DNA of 6,928 bases, taken from positions 1 through 6,928 of the forward strand of contig JBBIUE010000132.1 of NCBI GenBank assembly GCA_037440405.1, written 5' to 3'. This DNA is from JANMGV01 sp037440405 (GTDB lineage: Bacteria > Planctomycetota > Planctomycetia > Pirellulales > Pirellulaceae). Positions 1-6,012 of the stretch are shown in pieces; positions within the stretch are counted from its first letter, which is position 1, and each line of letters begins with the position of its first letter. The translations under genes and the position numbers were made by a program. The notes under the pieces were generated by a model. That model made no database searches, was not told where the DNA came from, and saw nothing but the letters and a program-made list of their open reading frames with translations.

Positions 1-105
1 TTTAACCACCACGAATGGAGTCAGGATCTTCGTTTAACCGCCACGGATGGAGTCGGGATCTTCGTTTAACCGCCACGGATGGAGTCGGGATCTTCGTTTA
101 ACCGC
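1..105. repeat. 32-bp head-to-tail tandem repeat, 3 full units plus a 9-bp partial unit
   Basis: Three complete 32-bp units occupy 1-32, 33-64 and 65-96, and a fourth begins at 97 and stops matching after position 105. Units 2 and 3 are identical. Unit 1 differs from them at only three positions (8, 14 and 23), all A/G transitions. Each unit starts TTTAACC and contains an ACGGATGGAGTC-type core. The first base of the window is also the first base of a unit, so the array probably continues upstream. There are no spacers, so it is not CRISPR. The unit length is not a multiple of three, and an open frame crossing the array looks accidental. Similar intergenic repeats with an ACGGATGG core are, from memory, common in planctomycete genomes. 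Confidence 0.9.
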
Positions 106-114
106 AGGGCCAAA

Positions 115-171
115 GCGAATTTGGCGCGGTATCTTTGAAATGAAACAGACCAAGCTATTCGCCAAATTTGC
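115..171. repeat. Imperfect inverted repeat (12-bp arms, 33-nt loop)
   Basis: The arms at 115-126 (GCGAATTTGGCG) and 160-171 (CGCCAAATTTGC) are complementary over all 12 positions if one G-U wobble is allowed. The 33-nt loop at 127-159 shows no further strong pairing. It lies between the tandem repeat and the intron domain V relic. It could be an RNA hairpin, part of a decayed mobile element, or the remains of an intron arm. No T-run follows, so it does not look like an intrinsic terminator. Confidence 0.5.
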
Positions 172-258
172 GGCGGCCCGCGCGCGAGCTGCAATCGGAA
201 GCAAGAAGAGTAATCAACTCAACAAAGGCGTTTGCTTGAGGTGACAGGTGTTGGCTGG

Positions 259-291
259 GAGCCGGACGCGTTCACAGCGCCCGTCCGGTTC
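259..291 (+). ncRNA. Isolated group II intron domain V (intron relic)
   Basis: This 33-nt hairpin has the hallmarks of the group II intron catalytic domain V. A 9-bp lower helix pairs 259-267 (GAGCCGGAC) with 283-291 (GTCCGGTTC). It includes the catalytic AGC triad (260-262), which pairs with GTT at 288-290 through the characteristic G-U wobble. A two-base bulge on the 3' side (CC, 281-282) separates it from a short upper helix (270 and neighbours, GCG with CGC at 278-280) with a small loop. No convincing domain VI stem or intron 3' end follows. No reverse transcriptase or maturase reading frame lies in the 258 bases upstream, which are partly taken up by tandem repeats. I read it as a fragment left by a degraded intron. 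The domain V identity is strong; whether it is still expressed or functional is unknown. Confidence 0.8.
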
Positions 292-399
292 TGAGAGGGG
301 CGGAACGTTCATCGAGTACGGTTGAAGTATTGTGACACCACTTAAGGAAACAGGTGGCAGAAATGGAACTGCAAAACTCTTGACTGCCCGAAGCGTCGG

Positions 400-425
400 C
401 CCCCAACCAGCTTGTCTGTTGGGGG
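400..425. other. C/G-rich hairpin running into a G8 tract
   Basis: CCCCCAAC at 400-407 pairs perfectly with GTTGGGGG at 418-425, leaving a 10-nt loop. The 3' arm runs into an uninterrupted tract of eight G (421-428). No T-run follows, so it is not a typical intrinsic terminator. The 3' arm overlaps the -35 part of a possible promoter for the downstream methyltransferase, so it might be regulatory, but that is inference. Confidence 0.45.
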
Positions 426-447
426 GGGCTAGTTTGATTCTTATGAT
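419..447 (+). promoter_or_regulatory. Possible sigma-70 promoter upstream of the methyltransferase gene
   Basis: A good -10 box, TATGAT, lies at 442-447. It sits 17 bases downstream of TTGGGG (419-424), which matches only the TTG half of the -35 consensus. Transcription would start near 454 and leave a leader of more than 100 nt before the likely translation start. The spacer contains the end of the G8 tract. The weak -35 match makes this only a candidate. Confidence 0.3.
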
Positions 448-684
448 GTGTTGGTGAGGATCGGATCGATATGTTCTAGCTTCCAAACGAATACACCGCG
501 AGATGAACTCGTGGCGGTCCTCACTAGAAAATGTTTGACTCGATGACTTGCGCCAAACAGGGCGGTGATCCGAAGCGTTTCACGCGATTTCGGAAATCAA
601 CGATTCTTGGCTGTCAGGGAATCATGTTCCTTACTCGATCGAGAGGTAGCTTTGAGTTTTCGTGACATCCAATCGATCTGCCGA

Positions 685-1491
685 ATGCGGTATCTGGCGA
701 TGTACGACGCTGTGGAAGCATCGAAATACAACGCATGGGTCGATGCGATGACGGACGCAGATCATGATGCTTGCATCGCGGATCTCAAGCATTGCGTCGA
801 GTTCTTTGGAGGAATGGCGGTGCTTGACGCCGGGAGTGGCACTGGGCCTCTGTGTTTGGCATTAGTCCGGATACCCGGGCTGAACATTACAGCGCTGGAA
901 CCGTCCTCGCCGATGATCGATCTTCTTAAATCAAAACCAGAATTGGCCGGTGTCACCACCGTTCAGGGATTTTGTGATCACGCAGCGGATGCGTCGATTT
1001 TCAACGCCAGTTCCTTCGATCTCATCGCTTCGCGTTTGCTGGTAAATAATCTATTTGACCCTCTTGCCGCTTTCCGAAACTGGAAACACTGGCTTCTGCC
1101 TGGAGGTCTTGTAGTGATCATGGATGGATTGTTTGGTCGTGAGGATCGGAAAGGAGAATGGCAGAGATTCGTGGACGACCTTCCACTCTCGGCCTGCGGG
1201 ACAACTGCTTTAGTGCCGTACTTGCTCGAACAGCTCGGTTTCCATGTTGAATACGCTGGATTGATGAATCACACCAATGCCATGCCATCAACCAGAACGA
1301 AACGCTATATCGTTGCCGCGCGCAAGCCGAGTGGGGAACCATCGGATACATGCCAGTCGCTGAATTCGGTTGCTGTGAAGTATACGATCATTCGTGGCGA
1401 CCTCGTGAATCGAAGCGTTATCCCTTTTGGAGCACCCTATTCTGCTCCGGACCCTGCATTGGCGGGCGGTTCTAGCAATCGTAGTGCTTAG
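685..1491 (+). CDS. Class I SAM-dependent methyltransferase
   Basis: A Rossmann-fold methyltransferase that would transfer a methyl group from S-adenosylmethionine to an unidentified substrate, probably in the cytoplasm. Counting from the outermost GTG at 565 (308 residues), motif I is VLDAGSGTG at 86-94. The acidic residue closing strand 2 is E112 in ALEPS, the strand-4 region is FDLIASRLLVNNL at 151-163, and a LLPGG turn before strand 5 is at 177-181. I chose the ATG at 685 (residue 41). The family-like part begins there with MRYLAMYDAVEASKYNAW, and the preceding 40 residues look like untranslated sequence. ATG 700 is also possible, and none of the three starts has a Shine-Dalgarno sequence. 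The recognisable fold ends near residue 255 (RYIVAARKP). The last roughly 53 residues look unlike a conserved domain and may be an extension. The gene stands alone, 262 bp before ispE. The substrate cannot be read from sequence. Confidence 0.8.
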   Translation: MRYLAMYDAVEASKYNAWVDAMTDADHDACIADLKHCVEFFGGMAVLDAGSGTGPLCLALVRIPGLNITALEPSSPMIDLLKSKPELAGVTTVQGFCDHAADASIFNASSFDLIASRLLVNNLFDPLAAFRNWKHWLLPGGLVVIMDGLFGREDRKGEWQRFVDDLPLSACGTTALVPYLLEQLGFHVEYAGLMNHTNAMPSTRTKRYIVAARKPSGEPSDTCQSLNSVAVKYTIIRGDLVNRSVIPFGAPYSAPDPALAGGSSNRSA

Positions 1492-1628
1492 TAGCCATTG
1501 CATTGCCGTGAAATTGGTTGCGTCCAGTTCGTGGCAGCAAGCCTGCCGTCCATTAACGGCGACATTTCCGGTCGACTGTACTTTGGGAATTTCGAATTCG
1601 GTTAGGACAATTGATCGAGCTCCTATTC

Positions 1629-1658
1629 TTGACGCGGTTCCATCAAACCCCTTACAAT
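1629..1658 (+). promoter_or_regulatory. Sigma-70-type promoter of the ispE-spoVG-hrpB operon
   Basis: TTGACG at 1629-1634 matches the -35 consensus in five of six bases. TACAAT at 1653-1658 matches the -10 consensus in five of six. The spacer is 18 bases. Transcription would start near 1665, giving a leader of roughly 90 nt before the ispE ATG. Position and orientation suit all three downstream genes, which are too closely spaced for strong separate promoters. Confidence 0.6.
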
Positions 1659-1679
1659 CCGATTTCAAGATGGGAAACA

Positions 1680-1689
1680 CAGCATGCTG
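1680..1689. promoter_or_regulatory. Perfect 10-bp palindrome just downstream of the predicted start site
   Basis: CAGCATGCTG is a perfect palindrome about 15-25 bases after the predicted transcription start. That location would suit a repressor operator. A 10-bp palindrome can easily occur by chance, and no second copy was noticed in the window. Confidence 0.2.
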
Positions 1690-1753
1690 AGTCTCCTCCC
1701 TTAAATTGTAAGGCCGAAATCGACCGTCGTCGTCACTCCATCCCACCCAAATC

Positions 1754-2734
1754 ATGCTGATTCGCCTCAAACAAGGCGAGATTGACATTTGGACTCCGAG
1801 CAAAATCAACTTGTTCTTGGAAGTCGATCGAAAGAGGAACGACGGTTATCACGACCTGCGAACAGTGATGATGGCAGTTTCTCTCTGCGATCGACTTCGA
1901 TTCCGACCGCTCCATGAGAATCGCTTTACATTGGAAATCCGAGACTTTCTCGGCAAACAAGCTCGTTCGACAGAACTGCCGAATGACGACAAGAATTTGA
2001 TCGTCGCTGCCTTGAAACGCCTTCAAGTTCGCATGGGAATTTCCAAGGGAATGGAGGTCTGTCTTTGGAAATCGATACCCATGCAAAGTGGCCTGGGGGG
2101 CGGTAGTTCGGATGCTGCTGCTGCCCTGGTTGGAGGCTGTATCGCATGGAATGGACGCTACGATGAGGCTCTTGTGACGTCGATCGCCTCAGAGCTTGGG
2201 AGCGACATCAATTTCTTCCTCGAAGGGTATGCCGGGAGATTCTGGGCTGCTCGCTGCTCCGGCCGAGGTGAACGCATCGAACCCATCTCGGTTGCCCGCC
2301 CATATTGGTTCCTGATCGCGATGCCTCCAGTCGGGTGCTCGACGGCGTCCGTTTTTCGTCGTCTGGAAATTCCTGAAAAAAAGTATTGCGAGCAGTCCGT
2401 CATCGACGCACTCGCGAGTGGAAATCTGTCACAATTGCAATCGGGACTGAACAACCGACTGGAAGCGTTCGCAGCGCAGGAGTCATGTTGGATTGATTTA
2501 GTTAGGGACTGTTTTCGAAAATTGCCGGCAAATGGAAGCTTTCTAACGGGGAGCGGATCGGCCTGGGTCGGTCTGTTTGCTGCGGAGGCGACCGCGCGAA
2601 GTTGTGCGGCGATCGTCCGATCGCGACTGCCTTTGGCAACTTATGTTGCACAAAGTTGGTCTTCGCCTTCGATCGAACGGCAGAGTCAGTCGATGAACAC
2701 ATATGTTAGCTCGGGGACTTGCCTGGAACATTGA
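1754..2734 (+). CDS. ispE: 4-diphosphocytidyl-2-C-methyl-D-erythritol kinase (IspE)
   Basis: IspE phosphorylates the 2-hydroxyl of CDP-methylerythritol with ATP. This is the fourth step of the non-mevalonate (MEP) route to isoprenoids and takes place in the cytoplasm. The 326-residue product is a GHMP-family kinase. The N-terminal signature TPSKINLFLEV (14-24) contains the conserved lysine K17, followed by NDGYHDL. The ATP-binding glycine loop is GLGGGSSDAAAAL (113-125). The likely catalytic aspartate is D151 in GSDINFFL, and the third GHMP motif is LTGSGSAW (264-271). The usual proline after GSDx is asparagine here. About 25 C-terminal residues extend past the expected end of the fold, so it is slightly longer than typical (roughly 280-310). 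The ATG at 1754 has no Shine-Dalgarno sequence but leaves the expected short lead to the first motif. It is first in an operon and ends 12 nt before spoVG. Confidence 0.97.
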   Translation: MLIRLKQGEIDIWTPSKINLFLEVDRKRNDGYHDLRTVMMAVSLCDRLRFRPLHENRFTLEIRDFLGKQARSTELPNDDKNLIVAALKRLQVRMGISKGMEVCLWKSIPMQSGLGGGSSDAAAALVGGCIAWNGRYDEALVTSIASELGSDINFFLEGYAGRFWAARCSGRGERIEPISVARPYWFLIAMPPVGCSTASVFRRLEIPEKKYCEQSVIDALASGNLSQLQSGLNNRLEAFAAQESCWIDLVRDCFRKLPANGSFLTGSGSAWVGLFAAEATARSCAAIVRSRLPLATYVAQSWSSPSIERQSQSMNTYVSSGTCLEH

Positions 2735-2739
2735 GGAGG
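2733..2739 (+). promoter_or_regulatory. Strong ribosome binding site for spoVG overlapping the ispE stop
   Basis: GAGGAGG overlaps the ispE TGA (2732-2734) and lies 7 nt before the GTG at 2747. It settles the spoVG start despite the non-ATG codon. The overlap suggests the two genes are translated from one message, possibly with coupling. Confidence 0.85.
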
Positions 2740-2746
2740 AACGGAA

Positions 2747-3301
2747 GTGCAGATCACTGAAGTTCGCATCAAGCTTATGGAAGAATCGGAAGACCGATTG
2801 AGAGCTTTCTGTTCGATTACTTTCGACAATGCGTTTGTGGTACGCGATCTGAAGATCATCGAAGGTGCCCACGGACCGTTTGTTGCCATGCCGAGCCGTA
2901 AACTGACGTCTCGCTGCAGTAAATGCGGATACAAGAATCACATGCGCAGCGGCTATTGCAATCAGTGCGGTTGCCGGCTGCGCACGAGCGCGTCCCCAAG
3001 TGATGAGGACAGTCCGAATAAACTCTACGCTGATATTGCCCATCCGATCAACCAGGCCTGCCGGGACATGATTCAAGCTGCGGTTATCGAAGAGTATCAG
3101 CAAGAGTTAGTGCGCGCACAGCAGCCCGGATACGTTTCACGCTACGATGAAGAGTATGCTGAGTCGACCAATTTGGAGAATCCTGCTCAGAAAAAGCATC
3201 CCGGACCGCCCGAACCGCATTTCGACAAAAAGCACGACGCATCGTCCGGCCAGCAATCGAGCGGTAAAGCGGATTTTGGATCAGGAATTCTCGAATCATA
3301 G
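2747..3301 (+). CDS. spoVG: SpoVG family nucleic-acid-binding regulator with inserted zinc ribbon
   Basis: SpoVG proteins are small site-specific DNA- and RNA-binding regulators, originally named from Bacillus sporulation but found in many non-sporulating bacteria. The 184-residue product begins with the typical core: MQITEVRIKL, then AFCSITFDNAFVVRDLKIIEG (21-40) and GPFVAMPSRK (43-52). The core resumes with DIAHPIN (96-102) and an alpha helix to about residue 120. Between the halves, where the canonical roughly 95-residue protein has a short loop, sits a zinc-ribbon-like insert with CxxC pairs at C57/C60 and C71/C74 plus an extra C76. After about residue 125 a charged, Pro/Ser/Lys-rich and probably disordered tail follows. 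The GTG start is fixed by the GAGGAGG site. As in Bacillus, the gene lies near ispE; here hrpB follows after 6 nt. No sporulation role should be assumed. The zinc ribbon may add nucleic-acid or protein contacts (inference). Confidence 0.93.
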   Translation: MQITEVRIKLMEESEDRLRAFCSITFDNAFVVRDLKIIEGAHGPFVAMPSRKLTSRCSKCGYKNHMRSGYCNQCGCRLRTSASPSDEDSPNKLYADIAHPINQACRDMIQAAVIEEYQQELVRAQQPGYVSRYDEEYAESTNLENPAQKKHPGPPEPHFDKKHDASSGQQSSGKADFGSGILES

Positions 3302-3307
3302 GGCCGA

Positions 3308-5857
3308 TTGTTGAAACCGCTTCCGATCGACTCACTTCGGCACGAAATTTTGGATGCAGTCCGAACCCGGCCAGCCGTTATCTTGGAAGCACCGCCTGGC
3401 TCGGGGAAGACGACGCGCGTGGCTCCCATGCTGTTGGATCGCGGGATCATCTCATCGAACCAGCGGCTATTCTTGTTGCAACCGCGACGCATTGCAGCTC
3501 GCTCAACGGCACAACGAATCGCGAGCGAACGAGGTTTGGCTCTCGGACGCGATGTCGGTTATCAAGTTCGATTTGAACGTCATTGGGGTCATCAGACTCG
3601 CCTGATCGTCGCGACCGAAGGAGTGCTTGTTCGCCGCCTTCAGGACGATCCGCTCTTGGAAGACATTGGAGCGATCATCCTCGACGAGTTCCATGAACGG
3701 TCGATCGATACGGATCTTCTTCTCGGCTTAGCCTGGCAACTGCAGCAGACATTTCGGCCGGAACTAAAGATTCTCATCATGTCGGCAACGCTCTGTTCCG
3801 AGCCATTGCTGCGGTTGTTTCCAAATGCAGCAACATTGAAATGCGATGGCCGTTTGTTTCCCGTTGACGTCAAATATCGACCGCCAAGAAACCGGCAAGA
3901 TTGGATCGAACATGCAGTCGATACCGTTGTTCTAACGGCTGAACGAACCGACGGGGATATCTTGGTGTTCCTTCCCGGGATGTCAGAAATTCATCGAGTC
4001 CTTTCCGGGCTTCGTTCGCGAGGCTTAGATCGTCGTTTCGACTTACTCAGTCTTCACGGCAGCATGCCCTTGGAAGAGCAATCGAAGATCGTCCATCCGA
4101 GCGACTCTCGTCGCATTATCCTGTCAACCAACGTTGCGGAAACGTCTTTGACGATCGATGGAATTAGGACGGTGATTGACAGTGGATTCGCGCGCGTTTT
4201 GAGATTCTCTCCCGAACTTGGCTTAGACCGTTTGCAGTTGGAACCGATTTCGCAGGCATCGGCAACGCAGAGGGCCGGTCGAGCGGGGCGGACCTCCGAA
4301 GGACGCTGCATTCGGCTGTGGGATGAAGCTTCGCATCGCCATCGCGCGGAACGACTCGAACCAGAGATTTGCCGCGTTGATTTGAGTGGCGTTGTTTTGT
4401 TTCTGATGTGCTGGGGAGAGAAAAACATTCGTGAATTTCCTTGGCTCGATCCGCCGTCGGAGCAAGCACTGGATGCTGCGATTCAACTGCTGCAAGCTCT
4501 CGGAGCCATCGAAGGGAACCAGGTAACGGACTTGGGGAAACTCATCGGCAAGCTACCAGTCGCTCCTCGGTTAGGTCGCTTGATGATCGAAGCCAACCGA
4601 TTCGGCTACTTGAGAGCGGCAGCTCAAATTGCTGCCATGCTCTCCGAACGCGAACCATTTTTGCGTAGGGGCTCGCAAAGTTCCGCTCGTCAAGGAATCG
4701 TTACCGCAGTGGCTCGTTCGAGATGCGATGTCCTGGATCGCTTGGATGCGTTGCGCGATTACTGGCAGCATGGAACTGAAAGCTCTCGCTTCGGCACCAT
4801 CCATCGCGACGCTGCTTACTCGATCCTGGAGACGGCACAGCAACTTTTCGATCAGGTCTCCCGTCTCATTGAGGAACAACCCAACGGAGCCATTCAAGAA
4901 TCCGGAGCCATTGGCCGAGCACTCTTGGCCGCCTTCCCCGATCGTTTGGCTCGCCGTCGCCAAACCAACAGCCCGAAAGGCAAAATGATTGGCGGACGCG
5001 GAGTGCAGCTCGCGCCAGCCAGCAGTGTGACCGATGCGGAGTTCTTTCTTTGCATTGATGTTGATGCAGGATCAACCGATGCCTCGGTCCGCATAGCAAG
5101 TGGAGTTGAACTGGATTGGATATGTCTGTCACGGATGACAGATCGAGAAGAGCTGTTTTTCCATCCGACCCAACAGCAAGTAGTCGCGCGTCAAAGAACG
5201 TACATCGATGATTTGCTGATACAAGAAACGACGACGCAGATCAGCGATCATCGAGCTTGCTCGGAAGTCCTGTTTGCGGAGGCCAGCGCGCGATTGCAGG
5301 AATTGCTTCCCAAGCCTGGCACCCCCGCCGGAAGCTTTCTTGAGCGAGTGCGATTTCTCGCTCATTGGGCACCTGAATTTCAACTGCCGAACTTCGATGA
5401 GGAGCAACTGAAAGAGATTTTGAAATCGCTCTGTGACCATCGGCGTTCGCTTCGCGAGCTGCAAGAAGCTCCTTGGCTTGATTGGATTCGCAGTCAACTA
5501 AGTCAGGAGCAACTGAGCGCGGTGGATCGTGAAGCCCCCGAACGGATCGAAGTACCTAGTGGCAACAAGATCCGCCTCGAATACGATGGAATCAAGCCCC
5601 CCGTGTTAGCCGTTCGGATTCAAGAGGTTTTTTCCTGGTTGACAACGCCAAAATTGGCTTTTGGTAGGGTACCCGTCCTCCTCCATCTTCTCGCCCCCAA
5701 TATGCGTCCGCAACAAATCACGGACGATCTCGAAAGCTTTTGGAATCGGACCTATTCGGTTGTCCGCGCCGAACTGCGCCGTCGCTATCCAAAACATGCT
5801 TGGCCGGAAGACCCACGAACCGCAAAACCGATCCGCAAAGAATCCGGACCAAGGTAA
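3308..5857 (+). CDS. hrpB: ATP-dependent helicase HrpB (DEFH-box, DEAH/RHA type)
   Basis: HrpB is a superfamily 2 RNA-helicase-like ATPase of the DEAH/RHA group; its cellular substrate is poorly known. The 849-residue length is normal. Visible motifs in order are Walker A APPGSGKTT (28-36), motif Ia QPRRIAA (58-64), Walker B DEFH (126-129) followed by ERSID, motif III SAT (159-161), motif V STNVAETSLTI (273-283) and motif VI QRAGRAGR (321-328). A winged-helix/HA2-like region spans roughly 350-450 and includes LPVAPRLGR and AMLSEREP. The HrpB-specific C-terminal domain ends with the family signature KHAWPEDP (829-836). DEFH in place of DEAH is usual for HrpB. The next in-frame ATG lies after Walker A, so a TTG start is needed. 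TTG 3308 and TTG 3311 are adjacent, and a weak AGGG at 3300-3303 suits 3311 better. The gene starts 6 nt after spoVG, so it is almost certainly co-transcribed. Confidence 0.96.
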   Translation: MLKPLPIDSLRHEILDAVRTRPAVILEAPPGSGKTTRVAPMLLDRGIISSNQRLFLLQPRRIAARSTAQRIASERGLALGRDVGYQVRFERHWGHQTRLIVATEGVLVRRLQDDPLLEDIGAIILDEFHERSIDTDLLLGLAWQLQQTFRPELKILIMSATLCSEPLLRLFPNAATLKCDGRLFPVDVKYRPPRNRQDWIEHAVDTVVLTAERTDGDILVFLPGMSEIHRVLSGLRSRGLDRRFDLLSLHGSMPLEEQSKIVHPSDSRRIILSTNVAETSLTIDGIRTVIDSGFARVLRFSPELGLDRLQLEPISQASATQRAGRAGRTSEGRCIRLWDEASHRHRAERLEPEICRVDLSGVVLFLMCWGEKNIREFPWLDPPSEQALDAAIQLLQALGAIEGNQVTDLGKLIGKLPVAPRLGRLMIEANRFGYLRAAAQIAAMLSEREPFLRRGSQSSARQGIVTAVARSRCDVLDRLDALRDYWQHGTESSRFGTIHRDAAYSILETAQQLFDQVSRLIEEQPNGAIQESGAIGRALLAAFPDRLARRRQTNSPKGKMIGGRGVQLAPASSVTDAEFFLCIDVDAGSTDASVRIASGVELDWICLSRMTDREELFFHPTQQQVVARQRTYIDDLLIQETTTQISDHRACSEVLFAEASARLQELLPKPGTPAGSFLERVRFLAHWAPEFQLPNFDEEQLKEILKSLCDHRRSLRELQEAPWLDWIRSQLSQEQLSAVDREAPERIEVPSGNKIRLEYDGIKPPVLAVRIQEVFSWLTTPKLAFGRVPVLLHLLAPNMRPQQITDDLESFWNRTYSVVRAELRRRYPKHAWPEDPRTAKPIRKESGPR

Positions 5858-6012
5858 TTGCTTAAGCGTAAATGCTGGATGAAACAAGATGGATCAACGT
5901 TCATCGAATCAATAGCCCGTTCAGTCAAATCTAGGTTTTGGTCGAGTCCATCGTCGATCGACTCGTTGACTGCATCATTCTCAGTCATCGCAGAAATGGT
6001 CGCTTTGATCTT
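5858..6012. other. Convergent intergenic region with a short stem-loop
   Basis: This 155-bp gap lies between the 3' ends of hrpB and the minus-strand YciI-like gene. A 6-bp perfect stem (CGAGTC 5943-5948, GACTCG 5960-5965) with an 11-nt loop sits near its middle and could form on either transcript. No T-run follows on either strand, so I cannot call it an intrinsic terminator. The short frames here are not convincing genes. Confidence 0.4.

Larger units (their letters stand above)
292..684. other. Non-coding stretch between intron relic and methyltransferase gene
   Basis: No protein or tRNA gene is convincing here. The stretch contains a C/G-rich hairpin (400-425) and a possible promoter (419-447), both listed separately. 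The methyltransferase frame stays open upstream to a GTG at 565, but the roughly 40 residues so added show no family features. I therefore treat 565-684 as probably untranslated leader. Confidence 0.5.
1492..1753. other. Intergenic region carrying the ispE operon promoter
   Basis: This 262-bp gap separates the methyltransferase gene from ispE. It contains a strong promoter-like pair (1629-1658) and a 10-bp palindrome (1680-1689). A short open frame crosses it from 1427, out of frame within the end of the methyltransferase gene, and lacks any family feature. No terminator hairpin with a T-run was found for the methyltransferase gene. Confidence 0.6.

Noticed and set aside
1..105. CRISPR array
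   Set aside because: The units are directly adjacent with no variable spacers, and no cas genes are present.
47..244. Small plus-strand protein of 65 residues
   Set aside because: The frame is created partly by the tandem repeat and crosses the inverted repeat. It has no domain, no ribosome site and no family features.
400..428. Rho-independent terminator
   Set aside because: The stem is strong, but no T-run follows on the plus strand and no gene ends just upstream.
214..486. Minus-strand ORF of 90 residues
   Set aside because: It runs antisense across the domain V relic and the G-tract hairpin, with no recognisable motif.
1427..1690. Plus-strand ORF of 87 residues with a hydrophobic stretch
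   Set aside because: It overlaps the methyltransferase gene out of frame, runs through the predicted ispE promoter, and lacks a ribosome site or family similarity.
1288..1809. Minus-strand ORF of 173 residues
   Set aside because: It overlaps the end of the methyltransferase gene, the ispE promoter and the start of ispE, and shows no domain features.
2543..3103. Minus-strand ORF of 186 residues
   Set aside because: It is antisense to the end of ispE and the core of spoVG, both of which have clear motifs on the plus strand.
5943..5965. Bidirectional terminator between hrpB and the convergent gene
   Set aside because: The stem is only 6 bp with an 11-nt loop, and no T-run follows on either strand.
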